DNA from: Streptomyces corynorhini
GTDB taxonomy: Bacteria; Actinomycetota; Actinomycetes; Streptomycetales; Streptomycetaceae
Reading direction: 5' to 3'
DNA: 64,000 nucleotides
Assembly: GCF_003346515.1 (NCBI RefSeq)
Contig: NZ_QQNA01000002.1
Coordinates: 45,900 to 109,899, forward strand
Notes under the pieces: model-generated
What the model was told of the DNA's origin: nothing
The model's database searches: none
The model's input: only the letters and a program-made list of their open reading frames with translations
Program-made: the position numbers and the translations under genes
Shown: positions 49,814 to 58,732 of the stretch, piece by piece
How positions within the stretch are numbered: position 1 is the first letter of the stretch
How the letters are laid out: each line of letters begins with the position of its first letter

Positions 49814-51406
49814 TCAGACCGCGCCCGCGCCGGTCAGCGACCTGACCTCGGTCTGCGCGTGCTTCGCCGCGTCGGGTTCCTCACGGGAGGTGACCGTACC
49901 GATCCAGCCCGCGAGGAAGCCCAGCGGGATCGAGACCAGCCCCGGGTTCTGGAGCGGGAAGAAATGGAAGTCGAGCCCGGGGAAGAGCGCCTCGGGGCTT
50001 CCGGAGACGACCGGCGAGAGCGCCACCAGGAGCAGCGCCGGGAACAGTCCCCCGTACACCGACCAGACCGCGCCGCGCGTGGTGAAGCGGCGCCAGAACA
50101 GCGAGTAGAGCAGGACGGGCAGATTGGCGGAGGCGGCGACCGCGAAGGCGAGGGCGACAAGGAAGGCCACGTTCAGCTCCTGCGCCAGCAGGCTGAGGCC
50201 GATGGCCACCGCGCCGATTCCGACCGCCGCCGTCCGGGCCACGGCGACCTCGCCGCGCGGCGCGGCGCGCCTCCGCCGCAGCGAGGCGTACAGATCGTGG
50301 GCGACGGAGGCCGAGGAGGCGAGCGTGATGCCCGCGACGACGGCGAGGATGGTGGCGAAGGCGACCGCCGCGACCACCGCGAACAGCACGGTGCCGCCGG
50401 TCGAGCCGGCCCCGCCGCCGAGGTCGAGGGCGAGCAGCGGCACGGCGGTGTTCCCGGCCGGGTTGGACGCCCGTACCGCGTCGGAGCCCACCAGCGCCGC
50501 CGCGCCGAACCCGAGCACGATCGTCATCAGGTAGAAGCCACCGATGAGCCCGATCGACCAGACCACCGAGCGACGGGCCGCGCGGGCGGTCGGCACGGTG
50601 TAGAAGCGCGACAGGATGTGCGGCAGCCCCGCCGTGCCGAGGACCAGCGCGAGTCCGAGGCTGACGAAGTCGAGGCGCGCGGTCGGATCACCGCCGTACT
50701 TCAGTCCGGGGGCGAGGAACTCCGCGCCGTGGCCGCTGTGCGCGACGGCCGTGTCGAGCAGGGCGTTGACATTGCCGTGGAAACGGATCAGGACGAGCAC
50801 GGTCAGCGTGATCGCCCCGGCCATCAGCAACACGGCCTTGACGATCTGGATCCAGGTGGTGGCGCGCATCCCGCCCAGCGAGACGTAGACGACCATGAGG
50901 GCGCCGACCCCGATCACGGTCCAGGTGCGCGCCGCCGCGCTCGTCGAGCCGAGCAGCAGCGCGACCAGACTCCCGGCACCGACCATCTGCGCCACCAGAT
51001 AGAGCACCGAGACGGTGACCGAGGAGATCCCGGCCGCGATCCGTACGGGCCGCTCGCGCATGCGGGCCGCGACCACGTCGGCGAGGGTGAACCGGCCGCA
51101 GTTGCGGACGAGTTCGGCGACGAGGAGCAGAACGACCAGCCAGGCGACGAGGAAGCCGACCGAATAGAGCATCCCGTCGTAGCCGAAGAGGGCGATCAGG
51201 CCCGAGATGCCGAGGAACGAGGCCGCGGACATGTAGTCGCCCGCGATGGCGAAACCGTTCTCCATGGGTGAGAACAGCCGGCCGCCCGCGTAGAACTCCT
51301 CGGCGGAACCCCGCCGGGCGCGGCTCACCCAGGTGGTGATCCCCAGCGTGACCGCGACGAACGCGCTGAACAGCACCAGTGCCAGGGTCTGGTGGTCGCC
51401 GGTCAT
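49814..51406 (-). CDS. sodium/solute symporter of the cation-acetate (ActP) type
   Basis: 530 aa. About thirteen membrane helices, SSS family. ActP-like sequence: FSPMENGFAIAGDYMSAASFLGISGLIALFGYDG, VAWLVVLLLVAELVRNCGRFTLADVVAARM, GLPHILSRFYTVPTARAARRSVVW. The ATG overlaps the stop of the DUF485 gene (ATGA, 51403-51406), the classical yjcH-actP arrangement. Imports acetate, pyruvate or propionate with Na+. Convergent with the CitAB system, which may regulate it. Confidence 0.93.
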   Translation of the reverse strand: MTGDHQTLALVLFSAFVAVTLGITTWVSRARRGSAEEFYAGGRLFSPMENGFAIAGDYMSAASFLGISGLIALFGYDGMLYSVGFLVAWLVVLLLVAELVRNCGRFTLADVVAARMRERPVRIAAGISSVTVSVLYLVAQMVGAGSLVALLLGSTSAAARTWTVIGVGALMVVYVSLGGMRATTWIQIVKAVLLMAGAITLTVLVLIRFHGNVNALLDTAVAHSGHGAEFLAPGLKYGGDPTARLDFVSLGLALVLGTAGLPHILSRFYTVPTARAARRSVVWSIGLIGGFYLMTIVLGFGAAALVGSDAVRASNPAGNTAVPLLALDLGGGAGSTGGTVLFAVVAAVAFATILAVVAGITLASSASVAHDLYASLRRRRAAPRGEVAVARTAAVGIGAVAIGLSLLAQELNVAFLVALAFAVAASANLPVLLYSLFWRRFTTRGAVWSVYGGLFPALLLVALSPVVSGSPEALFPGLDFHFFPLQNPGLVSIPLGFLAGWIGTVTSREEPDAAKHAQTEVRSLTGAGAV

Positions 51407-52083
51407 CGGGCGGCCTCCTCGGCCGGGCGCCGGGCCCGCTCGTCGGGCCGCCGTTGGTCGAGCCGTTCACGAGGCTGTTCCCGGCTCCGCTCCTGGCTCT
51501 GCACCTGATCGCGTCCCTGGTCCCGCTCCTGGCTCTGCTCCTGATCGCGTTCCTGGTCCCGCTCCTGGCTCTGCTCCTGATCGCGCTTCTGGTCCCGTTC
51601 CTGGTCGCGTTCCCGGCTCTGTTGCCGGTCGAACACGGTCCAGCGCAGTTCGAGCGCCTCGCGGTCCCGGTGCAGCCGGGCATGGCGCGCGTAGGCCCAG
51701 GTCAGCAGGAAGGTCGAGAGGAACTGGCCGAGACCGGCCACCATCGCCACGTTCACCGCGCCCGCCACCGGCCGGGCCATCAGCCCCGGCGCCGTCGTCG
51801 CCGCCACGACATACGCCAGGTACCAGACGAGGAAGGCGATCGTGGCGGGGACGACGAACCGCCGGTAGCGGCGGCGCACCTCCTGGAAGGCGGCGCCGCG
51901 CTGCACCTCCCGGTAGATGTCGTACGCCGCGCCCCCGGCGGGCCGGGGAGCGGAGCCGGGCGGCGCCGCCGGCACGTCCGTGCCGCCCGAACCGCCCGGG
52001 TCACCCCACTCCGAGGCCAGCGCGTCGTACCACGGGTCGTCGAGCCGTACCGCCTCGGCGGCCCGCCCTTCCTGCTTCTCCAC
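51403..52083 (-). CDS. DUF485 membrane protein with Arg/Asp/Gln repeat tail
   Basis: 226 aa. Central DUF485 domain (about 45-145): VQRGAAFQEVRRRYRRFVVPATIAFLVWYLAYVV and the second helix MARPVAGAVNVAMVAGLGQFLSTFLLTWAYARHARLHRDREALELRW, two membrane spans. DUF485 proteins (YjcH) are encoded with ActP symporters and may aid them. Unusual is the last 75 residues, built from RDQE, RDQEQSQE and QSQER units, highly charged and probably helical or disordered; normal family members stop around residue 150. Confidence 0.88.
   Translation of the reverse strand: MEKQEGRAAEAVRLDDPWYDALASEWGDPGGSGGTDVPAAPPGSAPRPAGGAAYDIYREVQRGAAFQEVRRRYRRFVVPATIAFLVWYLAYVVAATTAPGLMARPVAGAVNVAMVAGLGQFLSTFLLTWAYARHARLHRDREALELRWTVFDRQQSRERDQERDQKRDQEQSQERDQERDQEQSQERDQGRDQVQSQERSREQPRERLDQRRPDERARRPAEEAAR
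51490..51597 (-). repeat. 36-base coding minisatellite, three copies
   Basis: Units start at 51490, 51526 and 51562 and differ by only a few bases; degenerate copies flank them (about 51470-51625). Each encodes twelve residues of the RDQERDQEQSQE type in the DUF485 protein. All units are multiples of three, so copy changes keep the frame. Confidence 0.88.
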
Positions 52084-52184
52084 CGGTCAACTCTCCTTGT
52101 CGGCGGACCGTTTCGGCCGCGTGGCAAGAAGGATGGGTGCAGCGGGGGCGGCCCTGGCTCGGAATCGCCCCCGATTTCACCCCA

Positions 52185-52865
52185 TCAGGTGATCTCCGTG
52201 CCGGGAGACTGGATCAGACCGCGCTGATAGGCGTACCGCACCGCCTGGGCCCGGTCGCGTGCCCCGATCTTGGCGAAGAGGTTGTTGATGTGGGTCTTCA
52301 CGGTCGCCGCGCCGATGTGCAGCCGCTGGGCGATCTCCTTGTTGGAGAGCCCCTCGGCGACCAGGGAGAGCACCTCGGCCTCCCGAGCCGTGAGCCCGTC
52401 GGGCAGCCGCGCCGCGGCCGGGGCGGGCGGCGGGGCGGGCGGCGGAGCCGTGACCCGCTCCAGCAGCCTGCGCTGCACGGAGGGGGCGAGACCGGCCTGC
52501 CCCGCCAGGACGTCCTCGACGGCCCGGACGATCTCCTCGCCCTGGGCGTCCTTGGTGAGATAGCCGCGCGCCCCCGCCTGGAGCGCGGCGAACAGCGAGT
52601 CGTCGTCGGCGTACGTCGTGAGCACCACGACCTGCGTACCGGGGTGGTCGCGGCGGATCCGGCGGGTGGCCTCCACGCCGTCGCAGCGCGGCATCCGCAG
52701 ATCCATCAGCACGACATCGGGGTCGAGCCGCGCGACCAGGGCGACTGCCTCCTCGCCGTCCCTCGCCGCGCCGACCACCTCGATGCCCGGCAGCAGCCCG
52801 AGCAGCATCACGATGCCCTCGCGCACCACGGACTGGTCGTCCGCCACGATCACTCTGGCCGTCAT
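52185..52865 (-). CDS. NarL/LuxR-type response regulator
   Basis: 226 aa. Receiver with DD (9-10), phosphoacceptor Asp55 (VVLMDLRMP), Lys in YLTKDAQG. A Pro/Ala linker (about 140-155) leads to a LuxR helix-turn-helix (about 160-220: LTAREAEVLSLVAEGLSNKEIAQRLHIGAATVKTHINNLFAKIG). Overlaps the kinase gene by four bases. Third gene of a CcdC-like/kinase/regulator operon; targets unknown. Confidence 0.93.
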   Translation of the reverse strand: MTARVIVADDQSVVREGIVMLLGLLPGIEVVGAARDGEEAVALVARLDPDVVLMDLRMPRCDGVEATRRIRRDHPGTQVVVLTTYADDDSLFAALQAGARGYLTKDAQGEEIVRAVEDVLAGQAGLAPSVQRRLLERVTAPPPAPPPAPAAARLPDGLTAREAEVLSLVAEGLSNKEIAQRLHIGAATVKTHINNLFAKIGARDRAQAVRYAYQRGLIQSPGTEIT

Positions 52866-54034
52866 GCGGGCACTCGCAGACGCACGCTGAAACCCTCCTC
52901 GTCAGGGACACCGCCGGCCTCCAGCGCGCCGCCGAGCAGCTCGGCGCGCTCCCTCATCCCGAGCAGACCGTACCCGGAACCGGACATCGGCAGCCCGGCC
53001 GGGACCCGGCCCCGGCCCCCGGAGTCCCGTACGACCAGGACCACGTCGTCGGCTCCGTAGCGCAGCAGGATCGAAACGCGCGCGCCGGGGGCGTGTTTGC
53101 GTACGTTGGTGAGCGCCTCCTGCGCGACCCTGCGCACCGTCTGGGAGACCTCGGCCGGCAGCGGCCTCGGGGTCCCCTCGACGCCGACTTCGGCGCCGTC
53201 CGTCGCGGCCAGCTCCCGGAGGTAGTCGCCCAGCGGAGCCATCTCGCCACGCAGCGCCGACAGCGCCTGCCGGGTCTCGGCGAGCCCTTCGCGCGCCATG
53301 GAGCGGGCGGCGACGACGCGCTCCAGGATCTGGTCGCGGAACGGTCCGCGCGGCTCCTGCTCGATCCGCAACCGCGCCGCCTCCAGATGGACGAGCTGCG
53401 CGGAGAGGCTGTGCGCCAGCACGTCGTGGATGTCACGGGCGATCCTGGCCCGTTCGGCGAGCGCGGCCGTCTCCGCCTCCGCCGCGCGGGCGGCGCGCTC
53501 CTGCGCCAGCAGCCGGTGGGCGTTGCCGCGCGCCTCGGCGTCCAGCCGCAGGACGTAGCCGCCGAGGAAGAGCCCGACCGTGGTGATCAGCGTGGAGAGC
53601 AGCTCCTCGCCGGTCAGGATCGTGTACCCGGTGAACGCGGCGAGCGCGGTGGGCAACGCGATGATCAGCGGCAGCCGCTCGATGCAGGTGACGGCGCAGC
53701 CGCACCACAGCACGACGGCGGCGACCCCGAACCCCGTCTGGTCCGCCGCGAAGGCCGCGCCCAGCAGCAGGAGCAGCAGCGCCACCGAGGGCCACAGCCG
53801 GTGGCTCAGGGTGGTGCGGTAGAAACCCCAGGCGCAGAATCCGACCGCGAAGACCCCGGCCACCGCCGCGACCGCGCTCCAGCCGGAGACATGCCGCTGG
53901 CTGAAGGTGGACCAGAGCAGCGCGCCGCAGACCAGCAGCCGTACGGCCGCGGACAGCCGCCTTCTGGCATCGGTCAGGCCCTCACGGGAGAGTGCCTCGC
54001 GCGAGGGCCAGTTGGTCCAGGGCTGGGGCGTCAC
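52862..54034 (-). CDS. NarL-type sensor histidine kinase (HisKA_3)
   Basis: 390 aa from GTG 54034, overlapping the stop of the upstream CcdC-like gene (GTGA). Five to six membrane helices in the first 165 residues (VRLLVCGALLWSTF, VSGWSAVAAVAGVFAVGFCAWGF, SVALLLLLLGAAF, GVAAVVLWCGCAVTCI, STLITTVGLFLGGYVL), no large sensor loop, so it may sense within the membrane. HisKA_3 has phospho-His203 in ARDIHDVLAHSLSAQLVHLEAA. HATPase_c includes VAQEALTNVRKHAPGA and GYGLLGMRERAELLGG. Partner of the LuxR-type regulator downstream. DesK/LiaS-like layout. Confidence 0.93.
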   Translation of the reverse strand: MTPQPWTNWPSREALSREGLTDARRRLSAAVRLLVCGALLWSTFSQRHVSGWSAVAAVAGVFAVGFCAWGFYRTTLSHRLWPSVALLLLLLGAAFAADQTGFGVAAVVLWCGCAVTCIERLPLIIALPTALAAFTGYTILTGEELLSTLITTVGLFLGGYVLRLDAEARGNAHRLLAQERAARAAEAETAALAERARIARDIHDVLAHSLSAQLVHLEAARLRIEQEPRGPFRDQILERVVAARSMAREGLAETRQALSALRGEMAPLGDYLRELAATDGAEVGVEGTPRPLPAEVSQTVRRVAQEALTNVRKHAPGARVSILLRYGADDVVLVVRDSGGRGRVPAGLPMSGSGYGLLGMRERAELLGGALEAGGVPDEEGFSVRLRVPA

Positions 54035-54555
54035 ACACGGTCCTTCCACGGCGCGGTGGCTACGTGATCACCGTACGACGGAGCGGGCCCGCCCGAAGGC
54101 CGCAGGGCCTGGGCCCGCCGCGCCAGCAGACCGCCGCGGACCAGCAGGGTGGCGGCGAGCGCGAGCAGCAGCGCCCCGCTGCCCTGGTGGACGCCCAGCA
54201 TCACGCCGACGCCCATCAGCCCGAGCCGGACCGCGATGCCGACGCCCCAGACGGCAGCGGTCGCCCTGGTGCCCTTGGACCACACCGCGCCGTCCTGCCC
54301 GGTCCAGACGCGGCTGGTGCGCGCCCAGCCCACGCCGATGAGGACCCCGACCGCCAGTTCGACGCCGATCAGCAGCGCCGCCACCGCCGTGTGGTGCGGG
54401 TCGAGGAGCCGGGGTTCGCGCAGGGCCATGGCCGCCAGGACGACGGGCGCCACCAGCCACTTGCGCCCGCCGGTCCTGATCCGCTGGGGCTTGATCTGCC
54501 GGGCCACGACGAGGGCGACGACAGCGACGATCACCAGCAGGTTGACGAGTGACAT
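54031..54555 (-). CDS. CcdC-like/DUF1453 membrane protein
   Basis: 174 aa from ATG 54555 (MSLVNLLVIVAVVALVVARQIKPQRI) after a GGAGG box; the ORF start at 54582 lacks one. Four to five membrane helices: residues 2-18, 40-50, 65-85 (AVAALLIGVELAVGVLIGVG), 108-128 and 132-150. Conserved IKPQRIRTGGRKWLVAPVVL follows the first helix. In Streptomyces such proteins often accompany NarL-type kinase/regulator pairs; it may be a membrane sensor partner or just the target. First gene of the operon, overlapping the kinase by four bases. Confidence 0.85.
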   Translation of the reverse strand: MSLVNLLVIVAVVALVVARQIKPQRIRTGGRKWLVAPVVLAAMALREPRLLDPHHTAVAALLIGVELAVGVLIGVGWARTSRVWTGQDGAVWSKGTRATAAVWGVGIAVRLGLMGVGVMLGVHQGSGALLLALAATLLVRGGLLARRAQALRPSGGPAPSYGDHVATAPWKDRV

Positions 54556-54648
54556 GGGAGCCTCCGGAAACGGGAAGTACAACGACTTCGACGTTACGGA
54601 AACGGCCAGGCCAGGGCATCGGAGCGTGGGTGGAACCCGGGAGGGACA

Positions 54649-54676
54649 GCGGCCTCCACCCGTGGGTGGAGGCCGC
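54649..54676. terminator. hairpin after parE (outer)
   Basis: Perfect 13-base arms GCGGCCTCCACCC (54649-54661) and complement (54664-54676), followed by TTCCT on the plus strand. Second of two consecutive hairpins beyond parE. Confidence 0.75.
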
Positions 54677-54683
54677 TTCCTAC

Positions 54684-54727
54684 AGATGCCGACGGATGCC
54701 CGGGTAGCCGGGCATCCGTCGGCATCT
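54684..54727 (-). terminator. parE terminator hairpin overlapping the stop codon
   Basis: Perfect 19-base arms (54684-54702 AGATGCCGACGGATGCCCG and 54709-54727), loop of 6. Its last base is part of the parE stop codon (54727-54729). Two tandem hairpins follow this gene. Confidence 0.85.
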
Positions 54728-56850
54728 CAGGCGTCGATGCGGGAGCGGTCGAGCGTCGCCGCCGAGCTGGTGATGAACTCCTTGCGCGGCGCCACCTCGT
54801 TGCCCATCAGCAGATCGAAGACCTGCTCGGACGATTCCAGGTCACCGATGTTGATGCGGCGCAGGGTGCGGTACCGCGGGTCCATCGTGGTCTCCGCGAG
54901 CTGGTCGGCGTCCATCTCACCGAGGCCCTTGTAACGCTGGATGGAGTCCTTGAAGCGGATGTTCTTGCGCTGGTACTCCAGCAGCGTGCGGCGCAGCTCG
55001 TTGTCCGAGTACGTGTACACGTACTTGTCCTGGCCCTTCTTGGGCTGCACCAGCTCGATGCGGTGCAGCGGCGGCACCGCGGCGAAGACCCGGCCCGCTT
55101 CCACCATCGGCCGCATGTAGCGCTGGAAGAGCGTGAGCAGCAGGATCCGGATGTGGGCGCCGTCGACGTCGGCGTCGACCAGGAGCACGATCTTGCCGTA
55201 GCGGGCCGCGTCGATGTCGAACGTGCGGCCCGAGCCCGCCCCTATGACCTGGATGATCGCGCCGCACTCGGCGTTCTTGAGCATGTCGGAGACAGAGGCC
55301 TTCTGCACGTTGAGGATCTTGCCCCGGATCGGCAGGAGCGCCTGGAACTCGCTGTTGCGGGCGAGCTTGGCCGTACCGAGCGCCGAGTCCCCCTCCACGA
55401 TGAACAGCTCGCTGCGCTCCACGTCGTCGCTGCGGCAGTCGGCCAGCTTGGCGGGGAGCGAGGAGGACTCCAGCGCCGTCTTCCTGCGCTGCGCGTCCTT
55501 GTGCTGGCGGGCCGCGATCCGGGTGCGGGCGGCGGCGACGGCCTTCTCCAGCACGGCGCGGGCCTGCGCCTTGGCGTCGCGCTTCGTCGACGTCAGGAAC
55601 CCCTTCAGCTCCTTGGCGACGACATTGGCGACGATCCGGTTGGCCGCCGAGGTACCGAGGACCTCCTTGGTCTGGCCCTCGAACTGCGGCTCGGCGAGGC
55701 GCACCGTGACCACGGCGGTGAGGCCCTCCAGGGCGTCGTCCTTGACGACGTCGTCCTCGGCGACGCGCAGCATCTTGGCCGAGCGCAGTACCTCGTTGAC
55801 CGTCTTGGTCAGCGACCGTTCGAATCCGCTCACGTGCGTGCCGCCCTTGGGGGTGGCGATGATGTTGACGAACGACCTGACCGTCGTGTCGTATCCGGTG
55901 CCCCAGCGCAGGGCGACATCGACGCCCAGTTCGCGGGTGACCTCGGTCGGGGTCATGTGGCCCCGGTCGTCGAGGACCGGCACGGTCTCCTTGAAGATGC
56001 CCTGCCCGGTGAGGCGCACCACGTCGCAGACCGCCTTGTCCTGCGCCAGGTACTCGCAGAACTCGCTGATGCCGCCGTCGAACCGGAAGGTCTCCTCGAC
56101 CGGGCCGCCCTCGTTCTCCCCGGCGGCGCGTTCGTCCCGGACGACGATGGTCAGTCCGGGGACCAGGAAGGCGGTCTGGCGGGCGCGCTGGTGGAGCGTC
56201 TCCAGGGAGAGCCTGGCGTCCTTGAGGAAGATCTGCCGGTCGGCCCAGTAGCGCACGCGGGTGCCGGTGCGGGTCTTGGGCACCCGCTTGGCCTTGCGCA
56301 GTCCGTTCGCCGGGTCGAAGGGGCTGTCGGGGCCCTGCTCGGTGAACATGCCGGGGACCCCGCGCCGGAAGCTGATCGCGTGGGTGGAGCTGTTGCGGTC
56401 CACCTCGACGTCCAGCCGGGCGGAGAGCGCGTTCACGACGGAGGCGCCCACCCCGTGCAGACCGCCCGAGGCGGCGTACGAGCCGCCGCCGAACTTCCCG
56501 CCGGCGTGCAGCTTGGTCATCACGACCTCGACACCCGAGAGACCGGTCTTGGGCTCGACGTCGACGGGGATGCCCCGGCCGTTGTCCTTGACCTCGACCG
56601 AGCCGTCCTCGTGGAGAGTGACGTCGATGTGGTCGCAGTAGCCGCCCAGGGCCTCGTCGACGGAGTTGTCGATGATCTCCCAGAGGCAGTGCATCAGACC
56701 GCGGCTGTCGGTCGAGCCGATGTACATTCCGGGGCGCTTGCGGACCGCTTCGAGTCCCTCAAGGACGAGCAGGTGCCGCGCGGTGTAGTTGGAGCCGTCA
56801 CGGTCTGCTGTCAGCAGCGCTGTGGACGGCACGGACGTATCGGCGGTCAC
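54727..56850 (-). CDS. parE: DNA topoisomerase IV subunit B (ParE / GyrB-like)
   Basis: 707 aa from GTG 56850, with GAGGAGCG upstream. GHKL ATPase (RPGMYIGSTDSRGLMHCLWEIIDNSVDEAL, DNGRGIPVD, GGLHGVGASVVNALS), transducer domain (about 230-400), and TOPRIM with ELFIVEGDSALGTAK, LPIRGKILNVQKA and the Mg2+-binding LLVDADVDGAHIR. C-terminal FQRYMRPMVEAGRV and RYKGLGEMDADQL motifs are intact. Partner of ParC at 36.7 kb; together they unlink daughter chromosomes and relax supercoils. In many bacteria parC and parE are adjacent, here 15 kb apart. GyrB is usually near oriC, absent here, which supports ParE. Confidence 0.93.
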   Translation of the reverse strand: MTADTSVPSTALLTADRDGSNYTARHLLVLEGLEAVRKRPGMYIGSTDSRGLMHCLWEIIDNSVDEALGGYCDHIDVTLHEDGSVEVKDNGRGIPVDVEPKTGLSGVEVVMTKLHAGGKFGGGSYAASGGLHGVGASVVNALSARLDVEVDRNSSTHAISFRRGVPGMFTEQGPDSPFDPANGLRKAKRVPKTRTGTRVRYWADRQIFLKDARLSLETLHQRARQTAFLVPGLTIVVRDERAAGENEGGPVEETFRFDGGISEFCEYLAQDKAVCDVVRLTGQGIFKETVPVLDDRGHMTPTEVTRELGVDVALRWGTGYDTTVRSFVNIIATPKGGTHVSGFERSLTKTVNEVLRSAKMLRVAEDDVVKDDALEGLTAVVTVRLAEPQFEGQTKEVLGTSAANRIVANVVAKELKGFLTSTKRDAKAQARAVLEKAVAAARTRIAARQHKDAQRRKTALESSSLPAKLADCRSDDVERSELFIVEGDSALGTAKLARNSEFQALLPIRGKILNVQKASVSDMLKNAECGAIIQVIGAGSGRTFDIDAARYGKIVLLVDADVDGAHIRILLLTLFQRYMRPMVEAGRVFAAVPPLHRIELVQPKKGQDKYVYTYSDNELRRTLLEYQRKNIRFKDSIQRYKGLGEMDADQLAETTMDPRYRTLRRINIGDLESSEQVFDLLMGNEVAPRKEFITSSAATLDRSRIDA

Positions 56851-57315
56851 GCGGTTCGCTCCTCGCTGAATTTGAGATGTGGCCCCGTGGGGTAAAGGCC
56901 CGGCGTCTGTCACCGGTCAGAGGGTACAGATGCCTGGTAGAGCCGTTGTCACGCCACCCTCGCCCTCTTCCCATGCTAGTCCAAGGTCGCATAGGTGTTC
57001 GATCCTTCGATGGAGTGAAGCACACATCACGTTCCCTTCCAGGCATGAACCATTTAGGCTCCGGGCACGTCCTCATCAACAACCGGCAAGCCAGCCGGAC
57101 GAGGGCACCCCCGACAAGCAACGCAAGCGACGTCAAGAAACGCGAACCCCGTAGAGCGAAGCCCAGCGAAGCAATACGGCTCATTCGCCGCCAACCGTCG
57201 GCACCCGGCCGCCACGGAAGAAAAGTTTCGAGGAAAAGCCGCGAGCGGGAACGTTTTCGGCCTGGTTGGATGTTGACCCTGGTACGACAGCTCGTCGAGC
57301 TAGAGAAGAGGCGAC
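56851..57315. other. 465-base divergent region between parE and the DUF7455 gene
   Basis: No convincing gene; open frames on both strands have unusual composition. It is less G+C-rich than coding DNA (for example CGTAGAGCGAAGCCCAGCGAAGCAATACGG) and holds the promoters of parE (minus) and the zinc-protein gene (plus). The GTG of the latter is preceded by AGAAGAGG. No riboswitch signature seen. Confidence 0.55.
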
Positions 57316-57546
57316 GTGACTACTGTTCTGACCCCCGCGAGCCCGCTGACCGCGGCTGACCGCTGCGACCGGTGCGGCGCCCAGGCATATCTGCGCGTCC
57401 TCCTGTCCAGCGGTGGTGAACTGCTCTTCTGCGCCCACCACGGTCGCAAGTTCGAGCCGGAACTCAAGAAGATCGCCGCGGAAATACAGGATGAGACCGA
57501 CCGACTGACGGCCGTACCGGCCGGCGGTGGTGAAGAGGAACACTAG
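57316..57546 (+). CDS. DUF7455 small zinc-ribbon protein
   Basis: 76 aa from GTG 57316. CDRCGAQAYLRVLL...GELLFCAHHGRKF gives a CxxC-x(n)-CxHH zinc site at about residues 17-42, then a helix (EPELKKIAAEIQDETDRL) and an acidic tail. This family is conserved in actinobacteria next to hrdB/parE. Its size and zinc site recall RNA-polymerase-binding small proteins, but no function is established to my knowledge. Confidence 0.88.
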   Translation: MTTVLTPASPLTAADRCDRCGAQAYLRVLLSSGGELLFCAHHGRKFEPELKKIAAEIQDETDRLTAVPAGGGEEEH

Positions 57547-57596
57547 GCACCTCGCATCCACGACGAGCCAAGGGCCGGCCCTCGCGACCGGCCGAC

Positions 57597-57630
57597 GGGC
57601 GACCAACCCCGCACCGCGGGGTGGCCGCCC
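57597..57630. terminator. bidirectional terminator between DUF7455 and trypsin genes
   Basis: GGGCGACC-A-ACCCCGC pairs with GCGGGG-T-GGCCGCCC around an ACC loop (57597-57630); slightly imperfect. Genes on both sides converge here. Confidence 0.65.
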
Positions 57631-57693
57631 GTTCTCGTACGTACCCACAGGGCGCGCGCCCGGCCCGTCGCCAGGCGCCGGCGCCCTCGTGGC

Positions 57694-58542
57694 TCAGCCC
57701 CGGACGCGCGTCCCGGACGCCTCGGCGACGAGGCGCAGCCCCGTGGTCACCCGCGTGTAGACACCGGGGCTGTCGCCGCGTCCGCAGCCGCTCCCCCAGG
57801 ACACCAGCCCGATGAGCCGCCCCTGGGCCACCAGCGGCCCGCCGCTGTCGCCCTGGCAGGCGTCGTGGCCGCCCGCCGGGTCGCCCGCGCAGAGCATCGT
57901 GGCGGCCTCGTAGCGGTCCCCCGAGCCCCCCGGGTACGCACGGGCGCACTCCTCGTCCGGCAGGACCGTCACGGGCGCGGAGCGCAGCGCCGTGGCGTAC
58001 CGGCCGTCGCCCGAGGTGTCGCCCCAGCCGTAGACCGCCGCGGCCGAGCCCGGCGCGGCGGCGGGATCGCCGGGCTCCGCCGGCTGGATCACGTACCCCC
58101 CGGGGAGCGACTTCGCCAGAGTGAGTACGGCCAGATCCGGACCGTCACCGCCCGGCCGGTAGCCGGGGTCCACCTGTACGGACCGTACGAGGACCTCGCG
58201 CCCGTCGCCGCCACGCAGCCGCTCACGGCCCGCGATGACCCGCAGGTCCCGCACCTCGCCCGCGGGTGCTCCGAGGGCGTCCTCGCCCATGCAGTGGGCC
58301 GCGGTCAGCACTTTCGTCGGCGCCACCACCACGCCCCCGCAGAACTGGCCGGCCCGGGACGTGCCGAACCGGTCGCGGCTCGACAGCGCGACGACCCACG
58401 GGCTGTCGGCCGACTTCACGGGCCGGCCGCCGATGATCACCCGGTCGGCGGAAGCGGGGCCGGCCGCCGCGAGCGGCAGCACGGCGCCGGCCGCGATCAC
58501 CGCCAGCCCGCCGGACAGCACTCGGGCAAGGGAACGACGCAT
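57694..58542 (-). CDS. secreted trypsin-like serine protease (S1)
   Basis: 282 aa from ATG 58542 ([11 protein letters not shown]) with AGGAT upstream. Signal peptide 1-32 ([22 protein letters not shown]). S1 domain starts RVIIGGRP; catalytic His83 (LTAAHC), Asp136 (PDLAVL) and Ser233 (GDSGGP). Asp227 six residues before the Ser predicts cleavage after Lys/Arg. Disulfide Cys residues are paired as in bacterial trypsins ([24 protein letters not shown]). Exported protease without a regulatory tail. It is downstream of hrdB's terminators. Confidence 0.94.
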   Translation of the reverse strand: MRRSLARVLSGGLAVIAAGAVLPLAAAGPASADRVIIGGRPVKSADSPWVVALSSRDRFGTSRAGQFCGGVVVAPTKVLTAAHCMGEDALGAPAGEVRDLRVIAGRERLRGGDGREVLVRSVQVDPGYRPGGDGPDLAVLTLAKSLPGGYVIQPAEPGDPAAAPGSAAAVYGWGDTSGDGRYATALRSAPVTVLPDEECARAYPGGSGDRYEAATMLCAGDPAGGHDACQGDSGGPLVAQGRLIGLVSWGSGCGRGDSPGVYTRVTTGLRLVAEASGTRVRG

Positions 58543-58623
58543 ACAGGATCCTGACTCTCCGGTGAACAAAGGCCTACCCAGAGTCATTCAACCGGCTCGT
58601 TCCCGCACACCGGCGCACAGACG

Positions 58624-58659
58624 CGAAGACCCGGAGCCTGGTGGCGTTCCGGGTCTTCG
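58624..58659 (-). terminator. hairpin downstream of hrdB (distal)
   Basis: Perfect 12-base arms CGAAGACCCGGA (58624-58635) and complement (58648-58659) with a 12-base loop, just upstream of the trypsin start on the same strand; likely stops transcripts coming from hrdB. Confidence 0.75.
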
Positions 58660-58669
58660 TACACACGTC

Positions 58670-58713
58670 CGCGCGCCCCTCCGTACCGGCGAAACCGGCA
58701 GCAGGGGCGCGCG
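58670..58713 (-). terminator. hairpin downstream of hrdB (proximal)
   Basis: Perfect 11-base arms CGCGCGCCCCT (58670-58680) and complement (58703-58713); inner CCGG/CCGG pairing. Separated from the hrdB stop by the MITE-like element. Confidence 0.75.
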
Positions 58714-58732
58714 TCGGCGAGCGGCTCGACCT

